Source: Planctomycetota bacterium
GTDB taxonomy: Bacteria; Planctomycetota; SZUA-567; H5-PLA8
Direction of reading: 5' to 3'
Assembly (NCBI GenBank): GCA_027493525.1
Contig: JAOSKN010000001.1
Coordinates: 620,001 to 684,000, forward strand
Length of the DNA stretch: 64,000 bases
A program made the translations under genes and the position numbers. Below are positions 9,020-18,667 of the stretch, piece by piece; within the stretch, counting starts at the first letter, position 1; each line of letters starts with the position of its first letter. Below the pieces are notes generated by a model, which saw only the letters and a program-made list of their open reading frames with translations, ran no database searches and was not told the origin of the DNA.

Positions 9020-9925
9020 TCAGGATTGCGCGAGAAGCGGCAGAATCCGCGCGGCCACCTCGGCGTCGTTGCGCGGGGCTTCCACGCCGCGATGGAGGCT
9101 CCAGGTCTCGACGTGCACGGCGGCCTCGCCGGGCGCGAGTTTCGTCAGCGGCCCGAGCGTCTCGACCTCCAGCATCTGCCCGTTGGCGAAGGCCTCGCAG
9201 TTCGCGCCGCGGTCCGGATACGGCGCGCCCTCGACGTGCGGGAAGCGCTTCACGAAGGCGTGGCCGTGGTTGGCGTACGCGATCCAGCCTTCGGGGTTCC
9301 ACGCGCCGATCTTCTGCGGCTTGGGCCGCGCCGCGTCTTGCCGCAGCAGGAGGCTGCTCGTGCCGAAGGTATAGCGCGGGTCGGCAAGGTCGGTGTACTT
9401 CCAAAGCGTGAGCGTGCTCGCGGGGAGCAGATGCTCGGGGTGCGGCCCGCGCGGCGGAAACGGGATCACGCAGGTGCCGCCGGCGGCCATCACGCTGAGC
9501 GCCCAGGGCGCCAGTTCGATCGGCCAGAGCCCCTCGTTGCGCAGCCGGTGCGTGGCCGTGACGCGGTTGGCCTTGGGGTCGAGGTGCAGTTCCAGTTCCT
9601 TCGCGATCTTCGTGTCGGGTTCGACCTGCGGCGCGAGGCGCACGCCGCCGCTGGGAAGGGCCTCCACGCGGACGGGCTCGTTGTCGGCCATGTAGCTGCG
9701 GGGCATGTGCTCGGGGGCGTGCCAGAGCCGGTGCCCGCCGAAGATGCGCCACGTGTCGCCGCCGGTCTGGCCGAGGTGCGGCTTGCACTCCCAGAATTCG
9801 TTGGGGCCGCCGATGAACCCGAAGCGGATCACGCGCGGGCCGACGTCGGCGGTGGCGATCAGCTCGATCTCGGCGTTGGCCAGCCGGATGCAGTTAGTCC
9901 AGCCGGCGTAGTCGGTGCGTTGCAT
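9020..9925 (-). CDS. DUF4380-like / galactose-mutarotase-fold protein
   Basis: A 301-residue protein without a signal peptide. The N-terminus reads CIRLANAEIELIATADVGPR then IRFGFIGGPNEFWE, the pattern of DUF4380 proteins, which have the supersandwich fold of aldose epimerases and often sit in carbohydrate loci. HRLWHAPE and the later CVIPFPPRGPHP are candidate active-site loops. No enzymatic activity is established by the sequence. The start at 9925 fits the domain; the open frame upstream has no match and overlaps the next gene. It lies 79 bases downstream of the DUF4838 protein and probably shares its transcript. Confidence 0.75.
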   Translation of the reverse strand: MQRTDYAGWTNCIRLANAEIELIATADVGPRVIRFGFIGGPNEFWECKPHLGQTGGDTWRIFGGHRLWHAPEHMPRSYMADNEPVRVEALPSGGVRLAPQVEPDTKIAKELELHLDPKANRVTATHRLRNEGLWPIELAPWALSVMAAGGTCVIPFPPRGPHPEHLLPASTLTLWKYTDLADPRYTFGTSSLLLRQDAARPKPQKIGAWNPEGWIAYANHGHAFVKRFPHVEGAPYPDRGANCEAFANGQMLEVETLGPLTKLAPGEAAVHVETWSLHRGVEAPRNDAEVAARILPLLAQS

Positions 9926-10004
9926 GAGCGGCGCCTTTGCCTTCAGGGACAAGCCCCTGGCATAGGCGGCCCCGCGCCGATTGCAACCGCACAACGCGGG
10001 CGGG

Positions 10005-12464
10005 TCACTCCGCGAAGCGCAGCGTCCCGAAGGCCTCAGGCTCCCGATTGGAAGCCCGGTACTGCGTGCTCCAGCGGGTGATCGTGCTTCCTCCGCCGGC
10101 GCGGCGCATGCGCGTGAAGTTCGCTGTCCACGCCAGCCCCGCGGCCGGCGCAACGCCCAGTTCATCGGCCGGCACAAAAACTTCCAGCGACCAGAAACCC
10201 TCGCCCCTGAGGACCGCGGCCTTCACCCCTTTGGCGTTCCAGTTCGGATCGCTGAGGCGGTTGTCGAGCGAGGCGGCGAGGGTGTTGAAGACGAGTTGGT
10301 AGAAGTCCTTGCGCCGCCCCCACGGGTCAAGAAACAGCTCGATGCTGTCATCCGTGAAGACCGCGCTGTCGTGCTTGTCGTTGGCCGCGACAAGCTTTTC
10401 CATGGCCGGCTCGGACGCGCGGAGGCCGAACGTCACACCCCGCGCCGTCCAGACCGCCTGCACGGACGTGGCGGCGTCGGGCTCGGGCTTCAACGGGTTC
10501 CGCGCATCCACGAAGGCGCCGGCGGGCGCGGTCCGCCAGCAGGCCTCGTCGAGCTTTCCGTCCACCACCGGATTGGCTTCGGCCTGCGGGGCCTGCAGCT
10601 CGGGAAGCGGGATGCCGCCGTGGAAGAGGTCCGACTCCAGCAGAAACAGGTCCACCGCCGTTCCCAGGAAGTCCACCCGCCGACGCCAAAGCCCCGCCGC
10701 GCCGGCCCTCACGCGCGCCTCGGCCAGCCACGCCTTGAGCCTCAACGCCTCCTCGCGCGGCATGGTCTCGAGATGCACCTGCTCCCGGGTGATGTGCTGA
10801 ATCTTCGGCGGCTCCTTCCAGCGCGTCTCCTCCCAGCGCTTGATCAGGGCTTCGAGCAACTTGCCCATGGGCTTGCGCGCCGGGCCGTACATCAGCTCCG
10901 CGTATTCGTCGAGCGCCGCGTCCACGTCGAACTCGGGATTCCACATCAGACGGAACCAGCAGTAGAGCGTCGGATGCTGAAACGCCCAGAGTTGCCCCGG
11001 CAGATACTCAGGCCCCGCGCCGCCGTTGACGAACGTGCCTTCGACGTCGTCGCGGTGGCGCCGTTGGAACTTCTTGAGCACGTGCGGGTACTGGAACGGC
11101 AGCGCGGTATCCTCCGCGGGCCAGCAGAGGTATTCCCAGAGATGCACCGGACGGCCGGTCATGCGCCGCCAACCGGAGATCATCGCGTCGTGGTCGGCGG
11201 CGACCTCGGGCTCCTTGGCGTTGCCTGCGCCGCGCATGAGACAGACGCCCGCCACGACGTTGTCCGGCAAGTCGAGGCCTTCGGCGGGCAGCGTGTAATT
11301 CCAGTACGGCAGGTAGAAGACGGTCTTCTCCGGCCAGCGCCGCTTGACTTCCGCCGCGAACTTCGCCAGGTACGTCGCCATCAGCCGGCTGGCCCGTCCC
11401 AGCGGCGGCGCGCCAGGATCCATGAGCTTCGCACAGTACTCGCAGGCGCAGTCCACCTCTTTGTCCGGCGGCGAGAGGTGCGCGGCGTACGAGGTCGGCG
11501 GGGCCCATAGCTGCCCGTTCGGGCGCGTCCAAGCGCGCTTGTCGCCGTCCCGGTAGAAGCGTTCGAAGTCGGCGAGCATGAGTTCCAGGGTGCGAGGATG
11601 GCCGTAGCAGGGCATCCCGATGCCGCCGTAGAACTCTTCGGTGTAGCGCTTGCCGTGCGCGTCGAGTTCAAAGCACTCCGGCGCCTCGTCTTTGTGGATC
11701 GCGAAGTTCGTCGGCGTGTGGCAGGCGGTCGTGACCGGTGTGGACTGCCCGGCCCGGAAGCGGCGCGCATGAGCCTGGAAGTCGGTCCCGTCCGGGAAGC
11801 CCTCGGCCCGCCAGGGATAGAGCGTCCGCTTCACGCGTAGCGGCGCATCGGTGTAATGGACCGGTTCGACAACGAAATCCTTTAGCGGGCGGATAACGCG
11901 GCCGTCTTCGCCCGGATAGTACCAGCGGATGCCGAGATAACGCTCAAGCACGTCGTAGACGCCGAAGAGCAAGCCGCCTGACCCTTCGGGCTGCTCGGCC
12001 GGCGCGGGTGCGCCCAGGATCGCCAGGCCGCGCGCGAAGGTCGAGACGCGAAAGCCTTCGGGCTTCAGGCCGTCGGCGTCGAGTTGAAAGCCTTCCGACA
12101 CGTGCCCCGCGCCGAGCAGGATCAGCGCCCCTTCGGGAATCGACTGGTCGTCGGCGACGATTTTCAATTCCGCGCCCATCGCGAGCCTGACGTGCTCGGC
12201 GAGTTCTCTCGCTGCGTGCTCGGCCACCGTGGGTTTCTTGTTCCAGGGCGTGAGAGGCGGGCTGTTGGCGGCCACGACGATCGTCGCCAGCGGCTGGCCA
12301 TCGCGGACCAGTGCAACCGGACCGCCCCTGGGCTTCGCGTGCACTTGGATGGGATTCAATGCCGGATGCTTGAACTTGAATTTGAAGGGTTCGAGTTCTT
12401 CGGCCCGCAATAGGCCGATCCCGCAGACTACTGCCAAAGCCAGCCATTGCACGCGGTGCAACAT
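10005..12464 (-). CDS. Exported DUF4838 protein with C-terminal CBM9-like domain
   Basis: An 819-residue protein with a signal peptide (MLHRVQWLALAVVCGIGLL) and a GGGAG site 8 bases before the chosen ATG. An N-terminal alpha/beta domain (about 60-190, [18 protein letters not shown]) resembles the accessory domain of GH20 and GH67 enzymes. It is followed by DUF4838 (about 240-510, with paired cysteines in CACEYCAKL) and a C-terminal CBM9-like domain (about 645-819, VVDGKLDEACWRTAP and SIELFLDPWGRRKDFYQLV). A role in binding or cleaving an external polysaccharide is inferred. It is the first gene of the minus-strand block ending at 4879. Confidence 0.85.
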   Translation of the reverse strand: MLHRVQWLALAVVCGIGLLRAEELEPFKFKFKHPALNPIQVHAKPRGGPVALVRDGQPLATIVVAANSPPLTPWNKKPTVAEHAARELAEHVRLAMGAELKIVADDQSIPEGALILLGAGHVSEGFQLDADGLKPEGFRVSTFARGLAILGAPAPAEQPEGSGGLLFGVYDVLERYLGIRWYYPGEDGRVIRPLKDFVVEPVHYTDAPLRVKRTLYPWRAEGFPDGTDFQAHARRFRAGQSTPVTTACHTPTNFAIHKDEAPECFELDAHGKRYTEEFYGGIGMPCYGHPRTLELMLADFERFYRDGDKRAWTRPNGQLWAPPTSYAAHLSPPDKEVDCACEYCAKLMDPGAPPLGRASRLMATYLAKFAAEVKRRWPEKTVFYLPYWNYTLPAEGLDLPDNVVAGVCLMRGAGNAKEPEVAADHDAMISGWRRMTGRPVHLWEYLCWPAEDTALPFQYPHVLKKFQRRHRDDVEGTFVNGGAGPEYLPGQLWAFQHPTLYCWFRLMWNPEFDVDAALDEYAELMYGPARKPMGKLLEALIKRWEETRWKEPPKIQHITREQVHLETMPREEALRLKAWLAEARVRAGAAGLWRRRVDFLGTAVDLFLLESDLFHGGIPLPELQAPQAEANPVVDGKLDEACWRTAPAGAFVDARNPLKPEPDAATSVQAVWTARGVTFGLRASEPAMEKLVAANDKHDSAVFTDDSIELFLDPWGRRKDFYQLVFNTLAASLDNRLSDPNWNAKGVKAAVLRGEGFWSLEVFVPADELGVAPAAGLAWTANFTRMRRAGGGSTITRWSTQYRASNREPEAFGTLRFAE

Positions 12465-12604
12465 GAACAGATCTCCCGGGTCTTCGCGGGATAACCGAGT
12501 CAACGGCATTTCGTATGCAAAAAACCTGCGAGAAGGTCATGCACTCATAGGGAGAGGCCCTGTCGCGAATCGATGCGAACGCGACACGCCGCAGAGGAGA
12601 TGCT

Positions 12605-13186
12605 TCAGGCTTTCAGTTGCCGCAGGGCCTTCTCAGCGGCGTTGCGCACGGCCTTGGAAGGATCCTCGCGCAGCGCCACAAGATCCGCACTCGCGACCTT
12701 TGCGCCCAACGCCGCCAGGGCCTGGGCCGCGTACTGCCGCACGTACCACTTTTCGTCACGCAGGCTCTGCTTGCGCAGCGCCGGCACGGCCTGGCGCCAG
12801 CCCAGCCGGGCCACGGCCGAAATCGTGCGCGCGCGAATGCCGCCGCTGGGATCGGCCAGCAAGGGTCGCAAGACCGGCCACAGCGAGCGGTCGCCGAACT
12901 TCTCCAGCGCCTCCATCGCATGCAGGCGCACCGACATCTGCTGGTCTTTGACGGCCCGCTTCAGCAGCGGCAGCGCCCGCCGGTCGCCGATCTCGCCCAG
13001 GGCGTTCGCGATCCAGCGGCGCAGGCGAGGGTGCTTCGCGGCATCGAAGCGCGCCTTGAGGGGCGGGACCGCGGAGGCGCCCGCCTTTCGCAGGCGCGCG
13101 ACGGCCCGCAGCGGCGCGCGTTCGCCTTCGGCGTCCAGCGCATCGATCAGGGCGTCGTATTTCGAACGTGCCGGCGTTGCAGGCAT
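12605..13186 (-). CDS. HEAT-repeat protein
   Basis: A 193-residue soluble protein made of about five helical HEAT/PBS-lyase-type repeats; typical units are HPRLRRWIANALGEIGDRRA and MSVRLHAMEALEKFGDRS. Such scaffolds bind proteins, and no catalytic residues are visible. It starts 18 bases after the ettA stop on the same strand and so is probably co-transcribed with it. Whether it acts with EttA at the ribosome is unknown. Confidence 0.85.
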   Translation of the reverse strand: MPATPARSKYDALIDALDAEGERAPLRAVARLRKAGASAVPPLKARFDAAKHPRLRRWIANALGEIGDRRALPLLKRAVKDQQMSVRLHAMEALEKFGDRSLWPVLRPLLADPSGGIRARTISAVARLGWRQAVPALRKQSLRDEKWYVRQYAAQALAALGAKVASADLVALREDPSKAVRNAAEKALRQLKA

Positions 13187-13204
13187 GCCAGTCTCTTTTC
13201 GATA

Positions 13205-14874
<1,670 letters not shown>

Positions 14875-14921
14875 GGGCTGACTCCGGGGTGGCTCTTGGA
14901 CCTTTGACTTCCGAACCGGTT

Positions 14922-16205
14922 CTACCTTCGAATCAAGGCATCGCGCGCGGCGCCGACGCCGATGTAGCGGATCGGCGCGCCGCTGAGCGCTTCCAGGCGC
15001 TCGACGTATGCGCGCGCGGCCTTGGGCAGCTTGGAGAAATCGCGGAGCTCCTCCAGCGATTCGCTCCAGCCCGGCATCGTCTCGTAGACGGGCCGGGCCT
15101 GCTCGACCCGCGCCAAGTCCGCGGGAAAGCGCTCGAGGCGCTCGCCGCCCACCAGGTAGTGCGTGCAGAGCTTCAATTCCTTCTCGCCAGTAAGCACGTC
15201 CAGCTTGGTCAGCGCGAGCGCGTCGACGCCGGAGACTTCCACGGCGTACTGCACGGCGACGGCGTCGAACCAGCCGCAGCGGCGCGGGCGGCCGGTGGTG
15301 GTGCCGAACTCCCCGCCGCGCTGCCGCAGCGCCTCGCCCTGCGCGTCGAGGAGTTCCGTCGGGAAGGGCCCGGCGCCCACGCGCGTGGTGTAGGCCTTGA
15401 CCACGCCCAGCGCCGTCTCGATGCGCTTGGGGCTGACTCCGCTGCCGGTGGCCGCGCCGCCGGCCGTCGAGTTGCTGCTGGTCACGTACGGGTAGGTTCC
15501 GTGGTCGATGTCCAGCAGCGTGCCCTGCGCGCCCTCGTAGAGCAGGCGCTTCTTCTGCTCCAGCGCGCGGTTGATGTACTGGGCCGTGTCGGCGATGAAG
15601 GGGTTCAGGCGCTCGGCATAGGCCAGCACCTCGTCGGCGACCTTGTTCGCCTCCAGCACCGGCTCGCCGTAGACGTGCTTCAGGATCGGGTTCAGTTCGT
15701 CGAGGCGCGCGGCGACGCGTTCGCGGAAGTGCTCCGGCCGGCGCAGGTCCACCACGCGCAGGCCGCTGCGCGCGACCTTATCCACGTAGCACGGCCCGAT
15801 CCCGCGGCCGGTCGTCCCGATCTTCCTGCCGCTGGCTTCCTTGCTCTTTTCGCTGAGCTGGTCGATCAGCTTGTGGTAGGGCATCACGAGCTGCGCGCGG
15901 TCGGAGAGCTTCAGGTTCGAGCCGTCCACCTTGACCTTGCGCTGATGCAGCTCGCCGATCTCCTTCAGCAGTTGCGCCGGATCGACCACGCAGCCGTTGG
16001 CGATGACGCAGACCTTTTCCTCGTGCAGGATGCCTGACGGGACGAGGTGAAAGGCGTAGCGCTCGGCGCCCACGTAGACGGTGTGCCCGGCGTTGGCTCC
16101 GCCCTGATAGCGGACCACGATGTCGATCTCGTCGCAGAGCGCGTCGAGGACCTTGGCCTTGCCCTCGTCGCCCCACTGCATGCCCACGATCACGGTGGCA
16201 GGCAT
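14922..16205 (-). CDS. purA: Adenylosuccinate synthetase
   Basis: A 427-residue enzyme joining IMP and aspartate with GTP in the first step from IMP to AMP. The N-terminal loop [12 protein letters not shown], the IMP-loop [20 protein letters not shown] and [13 protein letters not shown] are all present. One oddity is Ala17 where the signature normally has Gly (GDEGKGK). The start at 16205 has GGGAGG 6 bases upstream and matches the family. It stands 47 bases downstream of the ettA start, on the same strand, and is separated from the asparaginase-family gene by a strong terminator. Confidence 0.95.
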   Translation of the reverse strand: MPATVIVGMQWGDEGKAKVLDALCDEIDIVVRYQGGANAGHTVYVGAERYAFHLVPSGILHEEKVCVIANGCVVDPAQLLKEIGELHQRKVKVDGSNLKLSDRAQLVMPYHKLIDQLSEKSKEASGRKIGTTGRGIGPCYVDKVARSGLRVVDLRRPEHFRERVAARLDELNPILKHVYGEPVLEANKVADEVLAYAERLNPFIADTAQYINRALEQKKRLLYEGAQGTLLDIDHGTYPYVTSSNSTAGGAATGSGVSPKRIETALGVVKAYTTRVGAGPFPTELLDAQGEALRQRGGEFGTTTGRPRRCGWFDAVAVQYAVEVSGVDALALTKLDVLTGEKELKLCTHYLVGGERLERFPADLARVEQARPVYETMPGWSESLEELRDFSKLPKAARAYVERLEALSGAPIRYIGVGAARDALIRR

Positions 16206-16527
16206 GTTGCGCCTCCCTCTTTCAGAGCGGCGCAGTTGGGGCGCCGCCCGGATGGCGGCCCCTTCTTGAGAAGGCCGGAATCCGCCGCCTTTTGGCCGGC
16301 GCGCGAGGGCCGGACCGATCCGCGGCAAAAAGAAAACGGCCGGCGCCATGCGGCGCTCGACCGTTGATCAAGTATGGTTGGTCAAGGGGCACGGGTCAAG
16401 CTCTTTTGCCCGCCGTCCCGTTGACGCACCGCAAGCGGCCGGGCAAGGGCCGAGGGAAAAGGAATTCGTAAGCAGTGAACCGCGAACCGAGGCGCCGACG
16501 AAGACTGACCCTTGGCGCTTGCACGGT
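16206..16527. other. Intergenic region upstream of purA
   Basis: 322 bases without a convincing gene. It holds the minus-strand terminator at 16327-16363, then GC-rich leader sequence before purA. A GTGAACC / GGTTCAC inverted pair lies near its right end, by the stop of the next gene. I see no tRNA and no clear promoter hexamers. Confidence 0.6.
16327..16363 (-). terminator. Intrinsic terminator after the asparaginase-family gene
   Basis: On the minus strand an 11-base-pair stem with one bulged A and a GCAT loop is followed directly by TTTTCTTTTT. It ends the transcript from 17508-16528 before purA. Confidence 0.8.
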
Positions 16528-17508
16528 TCACCCTGCCACGGTCACGCACTCCACCGTCCTCGGCGCAGGCTCGTCCGCATACTGCGTCTTGAAGGTCTTG
16601 CCCGCTTCGGTGGCGAAGCCGCCGGCGCGGCCATCCTTGTCCAACACCAGCACGCGCACCCAGCGCCCGGGCAGGCTCAGTCCTGCGAGGTCGGCGGCGA
16701 CCTGCCGGCCTGCTTCCTCGAGCGTCGCGCCGCCGCGCAGCGCCGCGACGGCCTGGTAGGCCGCGCAGGTGCGGATCGCCAGTTCGCCCAGCCCCATGCA
16801 CGCCGCCGCGCCGTAGCGGTCGTCGGCGTAGTTCCCCGCGCCCAGAACCGGGCTGTCGCCTACGCGCCCCGGGTACTTCCAGGCGATCCCTGAGGTGCTG
16901 ACGGCCGTGACGAGATGCCCATCCCGGTCACGCACGAGCACGTTCATCGTGTCGGTCCCTTCCTTGAGCCGGAAGGCCTGATTCGCGAAGGCGATAAGAT
17001 CGAATCCCGGAGCGCCCAGGGCCGCGCGCAGTTCCCCGTCGGGGGCCGCGCCCTCGGCGAGGGCCGCCAGATCCTCGAGCCGCAGGCTCCGCGCGACGGC
17101 GGCGAGCCGCGCGCGCCATTGCCGGCGCGCCTCGGGCGAGAGCATCTCGCGCCGCTCGGCGCCGACCCGCGCGGCGAACTCGCAGGCGCCCGCCCCGGCC
17201 AGCAGCACGTGCGGCAGGCGTTCGGCGACGGCGCGGGCCACGGCGATGGGGTGGCGGAAGCCGCGCAGGGCGCAGACGGCCCCGGCTCGCCGCGTCGCGC
17301 CGTCCATGAAGGAGGCGTCGAGTTCGACCTCGCCCAGCAGGTTCGGCAGCCCGCCGTAGCCGACGGTGCGGTCGTCCGGATCGTCCTCGACGGCGCGCGC
17401 GACCCGTTCGGCCACGTCGGCGGCCGACGCCCCGGCGCGCAGGGCCGCGGCGCCCTCGGCGAGGATGGTGTCCTTGATCTCCCCGTTGGCCAGGATGAAG
17501 GCGCGCAT
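16528..17508 (-). CDS. Asparaginase / isoaspartyl peptidase family Ntn hydrolase
   Basis: A 326-residue protein of the N4-(beta-N-acetylglucosaminyl)-asparaginase family. These proteins cleave themselves before a threonine that becomes the nucleophile. Here that is Thr187 in GTDTMNVLV, followed by the family core STSGIAWKYPGRVGDSPVLG and GAGNYADD. The usual DTIGMV is changed to DTMNVLV, keeping Asp-Thr. There is no signal peptide. Substrates in the family range from glycoasparagine to isoaspartyl dipeptides, and the sequence does not decide between them. It is flanked by terminators on both sides, so it is probably a single-gene unit. Confidence 0.85.
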   Translation of the reverse strand: MRAFILANGEIKDTILAEGAAALRAGASAADVAERVARAVEDDPDDRTVGYGGLPNLLGEVELDASFMDGATRRAGAVCALRGFRHPIAVARAVAERLPHVLLAGAGACEFAARVGAERREMLSPEARRQWRARLAAVARSLRLEDLAALAEGAAPDGELRAALGAPGFDLIAFANQAFRLKEGTDTMNVLVRDRDGHLVTAVSTSGIAWKYPGRVGDSPVLGAGNYADDRYGAAACMGLGELAIRTCAAYQAVAALRGGATLEEAGRQVAADLAGLSLPGRWVRVLVLDKDGRAGGFATEAGKTFKTQYADEPAPRTVECVTVAG

Positions 17509-17542
17509 GGGTGCTTTCCGGCTCGCTCCACGGTGGAAATGA

Positions 17543-17569
17543 AAGGGGCGGGCGCCAGGCCCGCCCCTT
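17543..17569 (-). terminator. Terminator after the polyphosphate glucokinase gene
   Basis: A perfect 11-base stem (AAGGGGCGGGC with GCCCGCCCCTT) and a 5-base loop, followed on the minus strand by TTTCATTTCC. It lies 30 bases past the glucokinase stop. Confidence 0.75.
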
Positions 17570-17598
17570 CGCGATGCGTCAGGCGTCGGAGGTACGGC

Positions 17599-18381
17599 TC
17601 AAAGCAGGTGCTTCGCGACGGCCGCGCCGCCGATGATGCCCGCTTCGTTGAGCATCTTGGCGGGGACCACGTGGCACTTGGTATTGAAGAACTTGAAGTA
17701 CTTATCGCTCTTCTTCGAGACGCCGCCGCCGATGATCAGCAGGTCCGGCGCGATGAGGAACTCGACGTGGCAGAGGTAGCGGTTGACGCGCTTGCCCCAC
17801 TTCTTCCAGCCCAGCTTTTCGCGTTCGCGCGTGCTCTCGGCGCAGTACTTCTCGGCGTCCAGGCCCTTGAAGATCACGTGGCCGAGTTCGGTGTTGGGGA
17901 CGAGTTTGCCGTCGAGGAAGAGCGCGCTGCCGATGCCCGTGCCCAGGGTCAGGAGCAGCACCGTGCCGGGGACGCCCTTGCCCGCGCCGAACATCACCTC
18001 GGCGATGCCCGCGGCGTCGGCGTCGTTGACCAGTTCGGTGGGGCAGCCGGTGGCCTGCTGGATCAGTTCGCGCCCGTTGGTGCCGATCCAGGACTTGTCC
18101 ACGTTGGCGGCGCTGTGGGCCACGCCGTCCTTGATCACCGCCGGGAAGGTACAGCCGATGGGGCCCTTCCACTTGAAGTGCTTGGCGATGGCCGCCACGG
18201 TTCCGGCCACGGCTTGCGGCGTGGCGGGCTGGGGCGTGTCGATCCGGAAGCGCGGCTTGGCCAGCACGCCGCGTTCGATATCCACGGGCGCGCCTTTAAT
18301 GCCCGTCCCGCCGATGTCGATGCCCAGGATCGTCTTCGGGCCACTCGACTTGGCGCCCGCCTTCTTCTGGCGCTTGGCCAT
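17599..18381 (-). CDS. ppgK: Polyphosphate glucokinase (ROK family)
   Basis: A 260-residue ROK-family sugar kinase. The ATP/polyphosphate loop [13 protein letters not shown], the glucose-binding NDADAAG, the [11 protein letters not shown] loop and ELGH are in order. The stretch [20 protein letters not shown] plus KSWIG is characteristic of polyphosphate glucokinases, which phosphorylate glucose with polyphosphate or ATP. The zinc-binding cysteine cluster of ROK repressors is absent and there is no DNA-binding domain. The start at 18381 has a GGAGG-rich site upstream; the frame extends to 18420 without one. It is divergent from the kinase gene at 18668. Confidence 0.85.
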   Translation of the reverse strand: MAKRQKKAGAKSSGPKTILGIDIGGTGIKGAPVDIERGVLAKPRFRIDTPQPATPQAVAGTVAAIAKHFKWKGPIGCTFPAVIKDGVAHSAANVDKSWIGTNGRELIQQATGCPTELVNDADAAGIAEVMFGAGKGVPGTVLLLTLGTGIGSALFLDGKLVPNTELGHVIFKGLDAEKYCAESTREREKLGWKKWGKRVNRYLCHVEFLIAPDLLIIGGGVSKKSDKYFKFFNTKCHVVPAKMLNEAGIIGGAAVAKHLL

Positions 18382-18667
18382 GCGTTCCCTCCTCCATGTT
18401 TTACGAACGGCGATCTCCAAGCTCCCGGAAGGATTGCCCGCGCCGGGAAAGACCTCCGCTCTCGTCAGTTCGCCCCACCCGAGCCTGACTCGGCACGGCG
18501 GACCTGCTCAAGCCACGGCGTGCATAGTAGCCATTCTTTTAGTGAGTCCCGCGTTAAGCGCAAGTTGCCGTTTCGGGTTCAGTATAAAGATTCGAGCCTC
18601 CGCGCCGTCCGGGGGAGCCCTCCCAAGCGCATAGCCGCCCGGATTCGTCTTGAGTAAGATGGGAGGC
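18382..18667. other. Divergent intergenic region
   Basis: 286 bases between the glucokinase and Ser/Thr kinase starts. A TATAAA at about 18580 on the plus strand looks like a -10 element, but no -35 is correctly spaced. No gene or repeat is visible. Confidence 0.4.
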
